A model generated the notes under the pieces. The model ran no database searches, had not been told where the DNA came from, and saw nothing but the letters and a program-made list of their open reading frames with translations. A DNA stretch of 64,000 nucleotides, from assembly GCF_024714495.1 (NCBI RefSeq), contig NZ_JAMZMJ010000005.1, forward strand, positions 335,347 to 399,346, in the 5' to 3' direction. Source of the stretch: Marinoscillum pacificum (GTDB taxonomy: Bacteria > Bacteroidota > Bacteroidia > Cytophagales > Cyclobacteriaceae). Both the position numbers and the translations under genes were made by a program. Below, piece by piece: positions 40,607 through 49,846 of this stretch (its first letter is position 1; each line of letters opens with the position of its first letter).

Positions 40607-41517
40607 CGAAGATTATCTGTCTCGAGCGCCTTCCTCTTAAAGGCTCTATTAAGTAACGGATAGATTAAAACAGATGCCAATATTAATCCAGTTCCTAGAT
40701 AAAACCCTGGTGTCATCTGTTCATCTTCAGGAAAGAAAATAAGCGCCATAATAATTCCATAAACAGGCTCCAGATTGACTGTCAGGTTGACTGTAAATGC
40801 AGAAAGTCTCTGCATTAGTTGCACCGAATAGCTGTAAGCGAACACGGTACAAATCAAACCCAAAAGCAATAAATAGCCCCAATCACTCATAGTCGGACTT
40901 AAAGCCAACCCATCTATACCTTCCAATTGAAGATATATTGGGAAGAACAAAGCAATGGATAAGCAAGCTCCGACCATTTCATAAAAGGTGATGATAAATG
41001 GATCTTCCTTCTTGGTTAAGTTGCCATTAATCACTGTAAATAAAGCAGCAATAAATGCCGAAACCATTGCCAGGATTAACCCCAGAAAATGATCAAACTC
41101 AACATTGAAGATGATCACAATTCCAATAAAAGCCAGAATACTTAACAGTACTTCAAATAGTTTGATCTTCTTCTTACTAGTCAAAGGTTCTAGAAAACTG
41201 GTCCAAAGTGAACAAGTAGCCATACCCGCCAAACAAACAGAGACATTAGAAAGTCTGGCTGACAAGAAGAATAAAATCCAATGAGCAGCAATCAACACTC
41301 CAGTCCCCAGGGTAATAGGAAAATGCTTACCAGCCCTGAAATTGAAGCCCTTCTTCCATAATGCCAACAAAACTGCCAAACCCAATGAGGCGATCATGGT
41401 TCGGAAAAAAACCATCTCTACAGAAGGCAGATCTATCAATACTCCCAAAATGGCAGTAAAACCCCATATCAAAACAATAAAATGTAAGAATCCAAAATCC
41501 TTATTCTCCTGGGTCAT
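40603..41517 (-). CDS. EamA/DMT family transporter
   Basis: A 304-residue inner-membrane protein with ten predicted helices in two EamA halves ('VLIWGFTAILGVLIDLPSVE' and 'TVFAYSYSVQLMQRLSAFTV'). The family exports amino acids, nucleobases or other small metabolites; substrate unknown. The start overlaps the upstream LptF/G-type gene as ATGA, so it is the last gene of the reverse tgt operon. Confidence 0.85.
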   Translation of the reverse strand: MTQENKDFGFLHFIVLIWGFTAILGVLIDLPSVEMVFFRTMIASLGLAVLLALWKKGFNFRAGKHFPITLGTGVLIAAHWILFFLSARLSNVSVCLAGMATCSLWTSFLEPLTSKKKIKLFEVLLSILAFIGIVIIFNVEFDHFLGLILAMVSAFIAALFTVINGNLTKKEDPFIITFYEMVGACLSIALFFPIYLQLEGIDGLALSPTMSDWGYLLLLGLICTVFAYSYSVQLMQRLSAFTVNLTVNLEPVYGIIMALIFFPEDEQMTPGFYLGTGLILASVLIYPLLNRAFKRKALETDNLR

Positions 41518-42596
41518 TTAGGCACAGTCTTGTATAACATTAATCCGATTACCGCAAAGATGATGTTTGGAATCCAAACGGCAATCATCGGATTAAAAGA
41601 ACCTGCCTCTGCAACTGCTCTTGATAGGAAGAAAAATAAAATGAAGATAAAGGCAATTAGAAACCCTAGTGCTATCTGGAATCCGGTCCCTCCTCTTGAT
41701 TTCCTTGAAGACACAATCACTCCAATAAAACAAAGAATTATTACTCCAAATGGCTGCATGTAGCGGATATATGTTTCTATCTCATAAAACTTGACATCAT
41801 CAGCTCCCCTGCTCTTCTGCAACTTGATGTAATCACTTAATTCAGTAAGTGTGAGTGTCTCCTGATGTCTATCCTTATTTTGAAAATCATCCGGTGACAT
41901 GTTCAACAGTGTATCAATATGCTGACCAATACCACTTGAACTGATAACCTCAGTAGTGTCGAAAATTTGTCTATGCTGCCAACTTCGAATACTCCACCTT
42001 TTCGAATCAGGTAACCAGTGGATTCTTTTGGCTGTAATTTTATCAACCAATTGACCATTTTCAATTACCTCAAGTGTGGTCTGAAACCCAATATTTCTTT
42101 GACTGCTGTATTTGTTCATATACACATAGCCATTGTCAGAAATTTTCAAATGGATATGCTCGTCAGAATTGATAAATGGACTTTTCAGATTACTCAGCTC
42201 AAATCCAATTCTAAATTTGTTGGCATCAGGTATGATATAGCCCATAAATATAAAGCTCATTGCAGCTATAAGAGTGGAAGCAACAAAATAGGGTATCAAA
42301 AAGCGTATGTAGGAGATTCCGGAAGCCAAAACAGCTACAATTTCTGTTTTCATGGCCATTTTAGACGTCACAAACACCACAGCAATAAATGCTGTAATTG
42401 GAGTGAGTAGCGTTGCAAAATATGGAAATAGCGTCAGATAGTATTTGAATATCTCCGCTTTAGGTACATCGTTCTGAATAAAGTCATCATTCTTCTCTGT
42501 AAAATCAATTACACAAATGATCAGCACGAGAAGAAAAACAACAAAAACGAAAGCAGTAAGTATCTGCCTGAGTATATACCAATCTAGTTTCTTCAA
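41514..42596 (-). CDS. LptF/LptG family permease, second tandem copy
   Basis: A 360-residue YjgP/YjgQ family protein: three N-terminal helices, a periplasmic jellyroll (about 130-265) and three C-terminal helices. LptF and LptG form the membrane part of the LptB2FG ABC machine that lifts lipopolysaccharide toward the outer membrane. By hand count it is 77% identical to the gene upstream (42719-43801), with no gaps; the helices are nearly the same while the jellyroll differs most. The start is TTG, as in the other copy, although here no overlapping stop explains it. It follows the first copy after 122 bases. Confidence 0.88.
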   Translation of the reverse strand: MKKLDWYILRQILTAFVFVVFLLVLIICVIDFTEKNDDFIQNDVPKAEIFKYYLTLFPYFATLLTPITAFIAVVFVTSKMAMKTEIVAVLASGISYIRFLIPYFVASTLIAAMSFIFMGYIIPDANKFRIGFELSNLKSPFINSDEHIHLKISDNGYVYMNKYSSQRNIGFQTTLEVIENGQLVDKITAKRIHWLPDSKRWSIRSWQHRQIFDTTEVISSSGIGQHIDTLLNMSPDDFQNKDRHQETLTLTELSDYIKLQKSRGADDVKFYEIETYIRYMQPFGVIILCFIGVIVSSRKSRGGTGFQIALGFLIAFIFILFFFLSRAVAEAGSFNPMIAVWIPNIIFAVIGLMLYKTVPK

Positions 42597-42639
42597 ATAA
42601 CGATACTTTAGGATAATCTATGGCTGTTCTTGAAAACCC

Positions 42640-42658
42640 GGTTAAAAGGGGTTTAACC
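42640..42658. other. inverted repeat between the two LptF/G-type genes
   Basis: GGTTAAA and TTTAACC flank five bases within the 122-base spacer. In the reverse transcript it forms a 7-pair hairpin followed by GGGTTTT, a weak terminator or mRNA stabilising structure. It could lower expression of the second copy relative to the first. Confidence 0.35.
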
Positions 42659-42718
42659 TATAAATAACCCTAAGTATCAGATTAAATTGTGCATAGATTC
42701 TAAATAGACTGAATTAAC

Positions 42719-43801
42719 CTATCTAGGCACAGTATTGTAGAGTAATACTCCTACAATAGTAAAGATGATATTTGGAATCCAAACGGCTATAACAGGATCC
42801 ATAGAGCCTGCCTCGGCAACAGCCCGTGCCAGGAAGAAAAATAGTATAAAGATGAAGGCTATTAAGAATCCAAGGGCTATTTGGAATCCGGTACCACGCC
42901 TTGATTTTCGTGCAGAGACAATCACTCCTATAAAACAAAGTATAATCACCCCAAAAGGCTGCATGTACCGAATGTAAATCTCTATTTCATAAAATTGAAC
43001 ATCATCAGCTCCCCTACTTTTCTGTAAAGCAATGTAATCATTCAGTTCCGTCAAAGTAAGCGTTTCATGATGCCGTTCCTTGTTCTGGAAATCCGCTGGA
43101 GACATATTGAGCAGCGTATCAATATCTTTAGTGGCTCCACCATCGGTGATAATTTCCTCATTATCGAGAATCTGACGCCTTTGCCAATTCTTAAGACTCC
43201 ACTTATTGGAAGCAGTATCCCAGTGAATCCTTTTGGCTGTAATCTTATCTACCAGTTCCTCATCGATAATCTTCTCTAAGGTCACCGTATAACCAATGTC
43301 CCGCTGATTGTTGTATCGATCGATATAGATGTAGTCGTTATCAGCAATCTTCAAGTGTATATTCCGGTCTGAATAGAAGAATGGTTTTTTCAAGTAGTTC
43401 AACTCAAAGCCAATTCTAAATTTATTCGCATCTGGTATGACATATCCCATGAATACAAAACTCATAGCTGCTATGAGTACAGAACCGATAAAATAAGGAA
43501 GCAACAATCTCCTAAAAGAGATACCAGAGGCTAGAATAGCAACAATCTCAGTCTTGGAAGCCAACTTTGCTGTCACGAATACCACCGCAATAAAGGCGGT
43601 AATTGGTGTTAATAGTGTTGCAAAATATGGAAATAACGTCAGGTAATACTTCACAATTTGTGCTCTAGACACATTGTTCTGAATGAAGTCATCATTCTTC
43701 TCTGTAAAATCAATTACACAGATAATCAGAACCAACAGAAACACCACAAAAACAAAGGTGGTGAGTATCTGACGAAGTATATACCAGTCTAATTTTTTCA
43801 A
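42719..43801 (-). CDS. LptF/LptG family permease, first tandem copy
   Basis: A 360-residue LptF/LptG-type permease with the same domain plan as the neighbour copy. 'MKKLDWYILRQILTTFVFVV' and 'EKNDDFIQN' start it; 'YIRYMQPFGVIILCFIGVIV' begins the C-terminal helices. It starts with TTG overlapping the tgt stop (TTGA), so it is translationally coupled to tgt; a tgt-lptG pair is a common Bacteroidota arrangement. This copy is therefore probably the ancestral one. Whether the two copies pair with each other or with an LptF elsewhere is open. Confidence 0.9.
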   Translation of the reverse strand: MKKLDWYILRQILTTFVFVVFLLVLIICVIDFTEKNDDFIQNNVSRAQIVKYYLTLFPYFATLLTPITAFIAVVFVTAKLASKTEIVAILASGISFRRLLLPYFIGSVLIAAMSFVFMGYVIPDANKFRIGFELNYLKKPFFYSDRNIHLKIADNDYIYIDRYNNQRDIGYTVTLEKIIDEELVDKITAKRIHWDTASNKWSLKNWQRRQILDNEEIITDGGATKDIDTLLNMSPADFQNKERHHETLTLTELNDYIALQKSRGADDVQFYEIEIYIRYMQPFGVIILCFIGVIVSARKSRRGTGFQIALGFLIAFIFILFFFLARAVAEAGSMDPVIAVWIPNIIFTIVGVLLYNTVPR

Positions 43802-44928
43802 AGTCTAGTCGTCACTTTTTTGACCATTTGATCTTTCCAGCTCGCAAAGGTACCCGCTTTTATTTGCTCTCTGGCTTCTTTCACTAACCACAAGTAGAAG
43901 GTTAAATTGTGGATACTACAAATTTGTGCTCCTAAGATTTCTTTACTCATGATCAAATGGCGAACATATGCCTTGGTGTAGAAGGTACTATTATAGCCAC
44001 CAATAGCAGGATCGATTGATGAAAAATCGGTCTTCCAACGCTCATTTTTAATGTTGATTATCCCTTCGCTTGTAAATAGCATACCGTTTCGGGCATTTCT
44101 GGTTGGCATCACACAATCAAACATATCTACACCCAACGCGATGCATTCCAGAATGTTTTCTGGAGTACCAACACCCATCAAATATCTTGGTTTATCCTTT
44201 GGTAGGATTTCGCAAACCAAATCGGTCATTGCGTACATGTCTTCATGAGGCTCTCCTACAGACAATCCACCGATAGCATTTCCTTCTCTTCCTTGCTCCG
44301 CAATAAACTCTGCTGACTGCTTTCTCAAATCCGGATAAGTACTCCCCTGGACAATTGGGAATAAGGTCTGTGAATATCCATGAATGGGATCCGTTGCATC
44401 AAAATGATCTATACAACGCTTCAGCCATCTGTGAGTCATATGCATGGAGTTCTCTGCATACTTCTTATCACATGGATATGGAGTGCATTCATCAAAAGCC
44501 ATGATGATGTCTGCTCCTATTACTCGCTGAATGTCCATGACATTTTCAGGAGTAAAATCATGCATAGAACCGTCGATATGCGACTTGAATTTCACACCAG
44601 ACTCAGTGATTTTTCTATTATCACCCAAACTATACACCTGATAACCACCACTATCTGTCAAAATAGGCTTGTCCCATCCATTAAACTTATGAAGACCACC
44701 AGCTGCATTGATTACATCCAAGCCAGGTCTTAAATAAAGGTGATAGGTATTTCCTAATATAATCTCTGCTTTAATATCCTCTTTGATCTCGCGCTGATGA
44801 ACTGCTTTTACAGTACCAGCAGTACCTACAGGCATGAAGATAGGAGTCTCTATTTGGCCATGATCAGTTTCGATCAAACCAGCTCTGGCCTTGGACGTTG
44901 GGTCGTTATGTTGTAAGGTAAATTTCAT
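43798..44928 (-). CDS. tgt: tRNA-guanine(34) transglycosylase lacking zinc cysteines
   Basis: Exchanges G34 for preQ1 in tRNAs with GUN anticodons. The 376-residue length is normal. Active-site Asp92 ('LTDSGGYQVYSL') and nucleophile Asp271 ('DMFDCVMPTRNARNG') are present. The C-x-C-x2-C zinc site usual near residue 308-314 is replaced by 'AIGGYNS', while His340 ('SIHNL') remains. This looks like a zinc-free lineage variant and not a dead gene, since all else is conserved. A -7 box lies 8 bases before the ATG. Confidence 0.94.
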   Translation of the reverse strand: MKFTLQHNDPTSKARAGLIETDHGQIETPIFMPVGTAGTVKAVHQREIKEDIKAEIILGNTYHLYLRPGLDVINAAGGLHKFNGWDKPILTDSGGYQVYSLGDNRKITESGVKFKSHIDGSMHDFTPENVMDIQRVIGADIIMAFDECTPYPCDKKYAENSMHMTHRWLKRCIDHFDATDPIHGYSQTLFPIVQGSTYPDLRKQSAEFIAEQGREGNAIGGLSVGEPHEDMYAMTDLVCEILPKDKPRYLMGVGTPENILECIALGVDMFDCVMPTRNARNGMLFTSEGIINIKNERWKTDFSSIDPAIGGYNSTFYTKAYVRHLIMSKEILGAQICSIHNLTFYLWLVKEAREQIKAGTFASWKDQMVKKVTTRL

Positions 44929-44936
44929 GAACGCCG

Positions 44937-44944
44937 CAAAAATA
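44937..44944 (-). promoter_or_regulatory. -7 box immediately before tgt
   Basis: Minus strand TATTTTTG, an exact TAnnTTTG, ending 8 bases before the tgt ATG (44928). Transcription would start at most a few bases before the start codon. Confidence 0.4.
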
Positions 44945-44955
44945 GTTGGCTCGGA

Positions 44956-46098
44956 ATGAAATGCACGAATTTTAGGCTTCTATCTTTACCCATCGTGTTG
45001 ATTACTGCTGTATACATCGTTTTTCTAGCGTTGACTCTGATCAATGGATACCAAACGCTTGTCACCTGGCGAAGGGTTAACTCTATTAAACAACCATACT
45101 CAAAAGATGACTCTATCCCATTCAGCATCATTATTTGTGCTCACAATGAGTTGGGGAACCTTCAGTTAAACCTTCCTTCCATTCTCAATCAAAACTACGC
45201 TTCATTCGAAGTTATTGTAGGATTGGATAGATGCACCGACGGATCTATAGAGTACATTCAATCACTTAAAGCTGGAAATTTAACTTCAGTCATAATTAAA
45301 AAAACACCTGCTGGCTGGAATAGTAAAAAATACGTCCTAAGTAAGTGCATAGAAAAAGCATCTCATGAATGGCTGCTGCTAACTGACGCTGATTGCCAAC
45401 CTGCTTCAGGAAATTGGATAAAGAGTTATGCACTCAACATTCACAACAAAATCAATTTAGTTCTTGGAGTAAGTCCATATCAACAATCCAACCGACTCAC
45501 CTCCTTTATTACTGAATATGAGACCTTTATGACCGCTAGTCGATATCTATCAGCTGCAGCCAACAAGTCTCCTTACATGGGTGTAGGACGTAATCTCTCA
45601 TATACCAAATCCCTGTATAAGTCCATCAATGGCTTTGAAGGAATTGAGCACATTACCGGAGGAGATGATGATCTTCTGGTTCAGAAGATGGTGGCACATG
45701 CCGAAGTATCTATCAATATTCATCCTGAATCGCTAACCTATTCCGCTCCAGAACGTACATGGAAAAAGTACCTGACTCAAAAAACTAGACATCTCTCCGT
45801 TGGTAAATACTATCAAGAAAAATTTAAGCAAAAACTTTCCACAAGCGCTGTATTGCACAGTAGCTTATGGCTGAGTTTCCTATATTTGATAGGTTTTTCG
45901 GATACTATCTGGAGAATTATTGTACCCTTTGCGTTGTTGGTACTTATAAAAGGACTATTTTTCAAAAAAATCGCCACCAAAATAGGAACACCTCTCCGGT
46001 TAATCTGGTATCCTATATTGGATTTAGTATACGCGGTTTTTTTACCTCTGATTGCGATCAGAGCGATGCTAGAAAGAAATATTAGATGGAAGAAGTAA
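44956..46098 (+). CDS. membrane-anchored glycosyltransferase family 2
   Basis: A 380-residue GT2 with an N-terminal helix (about 8-27), a GT-A domain starting 'PFSIIICAHNELGNLQLNLP', the DxD in 'LLTDADCQPASGNW', a 'GGDDDLLVQKM' acceptor segment, 'QKTRH' in the QxxRW position, and two or three C-terminal helices. This is the plan of processive-like synthases (cellulose synthase/HAS type), though single-transfer relatives share it. Product unknown. The end overlaps the sigma factor start by 13 bases. Confidence 0.83.
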   Translation: MKCTNFRLLSLPIVLITAVYIVFLALTLINGYQTLVTWRRVNSIKQPYSKDDSIPFSIIICAHNELGNLQLNLPSILNQNYASFEVIVGLDRCTDGSIEYIQSLKAGNLTSVIIKKTPAGWNSKKYVLSKCIEKASHEWLLLTDADCQPASGNWIKSYALNIHNKINLVLGVSPYQQSNRLTSFITEYETFMTASRYLSAAANKSPYMGVGRNLSYTKSLYKSINGFEGIEHITGGDDDLLVQKMVAHAEVSINIHPESLTYSAPERTWKKYLTQKTRHLSVGKYYQEKFKQKLSTSAVLHSSLWLSFLYLIGFSDTIWRIIVPFALLVLIKGLFFKKIATKIGTPLRLIWYPILDLVYAVFLPLIAIRAMLERNIRWKK

Positions 46099-46697
46099 AA
46101 AGGCAGTTTTCAGATAAGGCATTAAAAGACTTCAAACTCATAGACCGAGCAACTCTAGAAAATGATGAGTCTGCATTTGCTGAATTAATGAGCCGCTATA
46201 AAAAGCCGGTTTATCACATGATTCTGAAAATGGTAAGGAATGTGGATGATGCAGAAGATCTAACCATCGAAGCGTTTGCCAAAGCATTTAAAAATCTAGC
46301 TAGATTCAAAAAGGACTACACTTTCAGTACATGGTTGTTCAGAATAGCAACGAACAACGCCATAGATTTTATTCGCAAGAAAAAGCTGGAAACATACAGT
46401 TTGAACACCTCATTTACGGATGATAGTGGTGAGTCTGTAAACATTGATGTGGAAGATGGGGATAGAACTCCTGATCAGGAAGCTATCAATACACAGAAGA
46501 TCGAACTCGTACGAATGTTTGTAACCAAGCTTCCAGCAAAGTATCAGCGATTGGTTAAACTCCGATATTTTGATGAGCTTTCTTACGAAGAAATAGCGCA
46601 AGAATTGGACGCACCTCTTGGTACAGTAAAAGCTCAACTACACAGAGCTAGAGAACTGATGTACGAATTAGTCAAAGACAAAAAGAAACATATTTAA
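46086..46697 (+). CDS. ECF-type RNA polymerase sigma factor
   Basis: A 203-residue sigma-70 family factor. Region 2 spans about 30-100 ('DAEDLTIEAFAKAFKNL', 'STWLFRIATNNAIDFIRKKK') and region 4 about 145-195 ('LVKLRYFDELSYEEIAQELD', 'LGTVKAQLHRAREL'). A 35-residue acidic linker lies between. No anti-sigma gene is adjacent; instead rsmG starts on its stop codon (TAATG). Regulon unknown. Confidence 0.9.
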   Translation: MEEVKRQFSDKALKDFKLIDRATLENDESAFAELMSRYKKPVYHMILKMVRNVDDAEDLTIEAFAKAFKNLARFKKDYTFSTWLFRIATNNAIDFIRKKKLETYSLNTSFTDDSGESVNIDVEDGDRTPDQEAINTQKIELVRMFVTKLPAKYQRLVKLRYFDELSYEEIAQELDAPLGTVKAQLHRARELMYELVKDKKKHI

Positions 46698-47329
46698 TGA
46701 GCCAAGGTGTTCAGCAAGTTTTTGATCAGTTTCCGAACTTATCAGACAAGCAAAAAGAACAGTTCAGCCAGTTAGAGCAATTGTATACTGAGTGGAACGA
46801 AAAAATCAATGTAATCTCCCGAAAAGACATTGAGCAACTCTATACTAGACACGTATTACACAGCCTCGCTATTGCCAAATACTTGACATTTTCTCCAGGA
46901 GCAAGAGTTTTGGATATTGGAACTGGAGGTGGTTTTCCGGGTATTCCATTAGCTATCCTCTACCCTGATTGTCAATTCCTATTAGTGGATAGTATTGGCA
47001 AGAAAATCAAGGTGGTACAAGGCGTAGCAGAAGCACTAGAGCTTACAAACGTCAAAGCTGAACATATTAGAGCTGAAAAGATTAAGCAAAAATTCGACTT
47101 CATAGTTTCCAGAGCTGTTGCCAGAACCAAGTTAGTTTATCAATGGTCTAACAAATTAATAGAAGCAAGTGATCATCCAACAGCTGCCAACGGATATCTT
47201 CTATTAAAAGGCGGAGATTTGGATGACGAGCTTAAAGAGTTTGGTAGATCACATACTACCCAAGACATCAGCGAATATTTTGAAGATGAATTCTTTGAAA
47301 CAAAGAAGATCGTTTATATCCCTGCATAA
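46697..47329 (+). CDS. rsmG: 16S rRNA (guanine527-N7)-methyltransferase
   Basis: Methylates G527 of 16S rRNA near the decoding site; 210 residues. SAM motif 'RVLDIGTGGGFPGIPLAILY' (about 67-86), 'NVISRKDIEQLYTRHVLHSL' upstream and 'FIVSRAVA' are family marks. It is coupled to the sigma factor gene by a one-base overlap. Confidence 0.94.
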   Translation: MSQGVQQVFDQFPNLSDKQKEQFSQLEQLYTEWNEKINVISRKDIEQLYTRHVLHSLAIAKYLTFSPGARVLDIGTGGGFPGIPLAILYPDCQFLLVDSIGKKIKVVQGVAEALELTNVKAEHIRAEKIKQKFDFIVSRAVARTKLVYQWSNKLIEASDHPTAANGYLLLKGGDLDDELKEFGRSHTTQDISEYFEDEFFETKKIVYIPA

Positions 47330-47404
47330 TAGTTAAATATTGAGGTTTTCAAACAATCTCAGGTGATCCGAAGTTTATAACTCGAATCTTAAACTTTTTA
47401 TCAC

Positions 47405-47734
47405 ATGAAAAAATCAAAATCTATCATACTGGCCTTAATGTTTACGTTAACATCTTTCGCTTCAATGGCCAGTGATGCTAAACTAACGAAAGAGAACATT
47501 GAACATAAATCTGATAAAGAAGTCAGAGCACGCGTAGAACACTTATTGGACAGAGTGGAGCAAATCCGTGAAATGGACAGATCTAATATGGATCAGTTCG
47601 AAAGAACACAAATGAAAGACGAATTGGTGGATATTAAGAAAGAGCTAAAAGTAGCTAAAACCAATGGCAGCACAGTAACCATCTCCGTTGGTGCAGCTAT
47701 CATCATTGTTCTATTGTTAATTATTATTTTCTAA
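47405..47734 (+). CDS. small exported protein with C-terminal membrane helix
   Basis: A 109-residue protein of no family I can name. Signal peptide 'SIILALMFTLTSFASMAS', a charged helical middle (about 28-85, 'VRARVEHLLDRVEQIREMDR', 'MKDELVDIKKELKVAKTN') likely to form a coiled coil, and a C-terminal hydrophobic helix ending the chain ('ISVGAAIIIVLLLIIIF'). It would be anchored in the inner membrane facing the periplasm. A strong terminator follows 28 bases after the stop, so it ends its transcript. Confidence 0.7.
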   Translation: MKKSKSIILALMFTLTSFASMASDAKLTKENIEHKSDKEVRARVEHLLDRVEQIREMDRSNMDQFERTQMKDELVDIKKELKVAKTNGSTVTISVGAAIIIVLLLIIIF

Positions 47735-47761
47735 GACCAGATTCAAATAACTCACAATGAA

Positions 47762-47790
47762 GCCTTGACAATTTATGTCAGGGCTTTTTT
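47762..47790 (+). terminator. intrinsic terminator
   Basis: Nine-pair stem GCCTTGACA/TGTCAGGGC with loop ATTTA and six T. It ends the sigma factor-rsmG-small protein run. Confidence 0.85.
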
Positions 47791-47846
47791 AATGAGCGAA
47801 CAACAATGCACTAAAACCCATCAATAACGAGTAGGAAAAGCACAAA

Positions 47847-48677
47847 CTATTCAAAATTCACCTGAATCATACCTGCATATTCAGACACAAGCTGATTATA
47901 AAGCTGATCAAATTGCTCAGCCTTATATTCTACTAGCAAGTCAGCAGCAGAATTCATCCCCCCTACATAGTAGCGCTGAAACCATGGTGATACACTTATA
48001 AGCCCGACCACAATTCCATAATTTGTAATAGTGAAAACATAGGCAGCACCAAAAGCAGAGATGGTTATCAAGGAATTTATGCCTTCTTTGTAGTGCTTTG
48101 AATATGCTTGCCCAGACCCAGGGAAAATAGCAGAAAGCAAGATAGCTTTCATTTTGGTTTTCCTGTTGACCTTATCTACTGCCTTGTAAACATCTTCTAA
48201 TTGATCAGTAGATGCATCTAGTTTTAAAAAACCCTCTTTTGCCCTATCATAATCTCCCAACTGGAAGTCAATCAAGGACTTCATTATTTGTCTATTGCGT
48301 TCACCAAACTCATTTGCAGGACGATAGGCTAATACACTTCGTTTGGCATTGAGAAAGTCACTCTGCTTCATTAACGACAGTATTTCCATCAACTCATAGC
48401 CTTGATCTTCTTTCATTCTGGTTAGAGTCTTGAAGTATTTAGAAGAAACCTCATAGTCTCCAGACAAATAACTAGACCATGCCAACCCTTCCACAGTCAA
48501 GGAATCGTAATCTCCAGACTTATCAAAGAATAGCACGCGTTTATAAAACGATGCAGCATTCTCATATTGGCCTAGCTCGAATGACTTCTCCGCCAACTCA
48601 ATGGTTTGAGAGATGGACTGTGCCGATAGACTACCTACCGTAATAAATATCCAAAAGATACTGAACGCGATCTTCAT
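47847..48677 (-). CDS. TPR protein with C-terminal membrane region (paralogue 2)
   Basis: About 276 residues. I choose the ATG at 48677 (MKIAFSIFWIF), preceded by the purine run GAAGAGAAGAAG, over 48698. Signal peptide, TPR helices (about 20-150), then 'AILLSAIFPGSGQAYSKHYK' and two or three hydrophobic segments, a plan like DUF5683/TM2-type proteins. It shares this plan with the gene upstream, which it overlaps by 47 bases. Last gene of the reverse four-gene set; function unknown. Confidence 0.65.
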   Translation of the reverse strand: MKIAFSIFWIFITVGSLSAQSISQTIELAEKSFELGQYENAASFYKRVLFFDKSGDYDSLTVEGLAWSSYLSGDYEVSSKYFKTLTRMKEDQGYELMEILSLMKQSDFLNAKRSVLAYRPANEFGERNRQIMKSLIDFQLGDYDRAKEGFLKLDASTDQLEDVYKAVDKVNRKTKMKAILLSAIFPGSGQAYSKHYKEGINSLITISAFGAAYVFTITNYGIVVGLISVSPWFQRYYVGGMNSAADLLVEYKAEQFDQLYNQLVSEYAGMIQVNFE

Positions 48678-49470
48678 ACTTCTTCTCTTCAAACTCATTA
48701 TAAACTTTCGCAGACTTTACACTACCATAGATATTACCGGTATAGAACCCTAAGGCGAGACCACCAAAAATCCAGGCTCCAGGGCGATCTATCCCTTTCT
48801 CAGAGATGATTCTATAGGCTTGATAACCAGTAGTTGTAATCAGCAACAAAGAAAACAATCCATCTTTCCATCTTCCAGTATAGATTTTACCCATTCCTGG
48901 AACAACAGTAGACAATGCTCCTGCCAGAAACGGACTTTTACGATTTCTTTCTTGAGCTTCGACTGAAATATCATGCATCTGTTGTACCAGATATGGAGCA
49001 TCCTTTATCTTTCCCGTCTCCATTTGTGCATTTTCCCAATTTCCAGCTAGAGCGAATGAAGCAGAATTAAGGAATACAACATCAGTAGATTTAAATGAAT
49101 ATGATGGAATTACACTACTGATTTCTTCAAAACGACTACTGGAAAACAATGCATATGTGTGTATTTTCCCGAATTCTATGCTCGATGTAGAAATGGCCTC
49201 AATTGCATGTAATCTTTGAATGGATTCTTGATATAACTCCAGATACTGCATACTGACCAATAAGTTTTGCCAGGCAGAGGTGTCATTTGCATTTAAATAA
49301 ACGACTCGATCATATTCTGTAGCAGATTCTTCATATCTACCTGCCTCAAATAAATAATCTGCATATTTCTTACTGTTGTCGTAATCAAAAAGATCCTGAC
49401 CATAACCTAGCATTTTACAGCCTAGTAGAATCAATATCAGAATAGACTTTCTAAAACTCTCCCACCTCAT
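48631..49470 (-). CDS. TPR protein with C-terminal membrane region (paralogue 1)
   Basis: A 279-residue exported protein. Signal peptide ('SILILILLGCKMLGYGQ'), two or three TPR-like repeats ('DYLFEAGRYEESATEYDRVV'), and a C-terminal part with 'GALSTVVPGMGKIYTGRWKD' and further hydrophobic segments. Compared with the next gene the order and the PGxGxxYxxxxKxG segment are the same, so the two probably arose by duplication. It overlaps the YidD-like gene by 20 bases. Role unknown; an envelope scaffold is plausible. Confidence 0.65.
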   Translation of the reverse strand: MRWESFRKSILILILLGCKMLGYGQDLFDYDNSKKYADYLFEAGRYEESATEYDRVVYLNANDTSAWQNLLVSMQYLELYQESIQRLHAIEAISTSSIEFGKIHTYALFSSSRFEEISSVIPSYSFKSTDVVFLNSASFALAGNWENAQMETGKIKDAPYLVQQMHDISVEAQERNRKSPFLAGALSTVVPGMGKIYTGRWKDGLFSLLLITTTGYQAYRIISEKGIDRPGAWIFGGLALGFYTGNIYGSVKSAKVYNEFEEKKYEDRVQYLLDIYYGR

Positions 49471-49846
49471 CCACTAATCTATTTTTATTCTTATCAAGTT
49501 TGTAAAAACCAGGACTCAATGAATTGCATCTGGTATACCGATCGAAAAATGAAATTGTACCTTTCACTAAGCCTTGCTTTTTTACTGCTTGCACAGCAAA
49601 TTCAGAACATGAAGGAGTAAACGAGCAAGTACTCCCATCCTGAGAGCTAATAAAGCTTTTATAAAATACAAATGCTCCTGTGTAGAGCATTTCAACCTCA
49701 TTATCCGCCTTCTTAAAGTATTCGCCGTAGTGGCGATGCTCCACTTTTTTATTTATTGTGAGCTCTTTCTCAAAATCAATGGATTTGACCTGAGCGAATA
49801 ACTGGCAAGATAATATCATCAAAAACAGAATAAACAGCTGCTTCAT
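49451..49846 (-). CDS. exported YidD-like protein
   Basis: About 131 residues from the ATG at 49846 (MKQLFILFLMI); a TTG at 49861 would add five residues. Signal peptide ending 'CQLFAQ', then a YidD-type core: 'FVFYKSFISSQDGSTCSFTP', 'SCSEFAVQAVKKQG' and 'GTISFFDRYTRCN'. True YidD is cytoplasmic-membrane peripheral and about 75-85 residues; this one is longer and carries an export signal, so it probably acts on the other side of the membrane. It overlaps both neighbours in a four-gene set. Confidence 0.75.
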   Translation of the reverse strand: MKQLFILFLMILSCQLFAQVKSIDFEKELTINKKVEHRHYGEYFKKADNEVEMLYTGAFVFYKSFISSQDGSTCSFTPSCSEFAVQAVKKQGLVKGTISFFDRYTRCNSLSPGFYKLDKNKNRLVDEVGEF

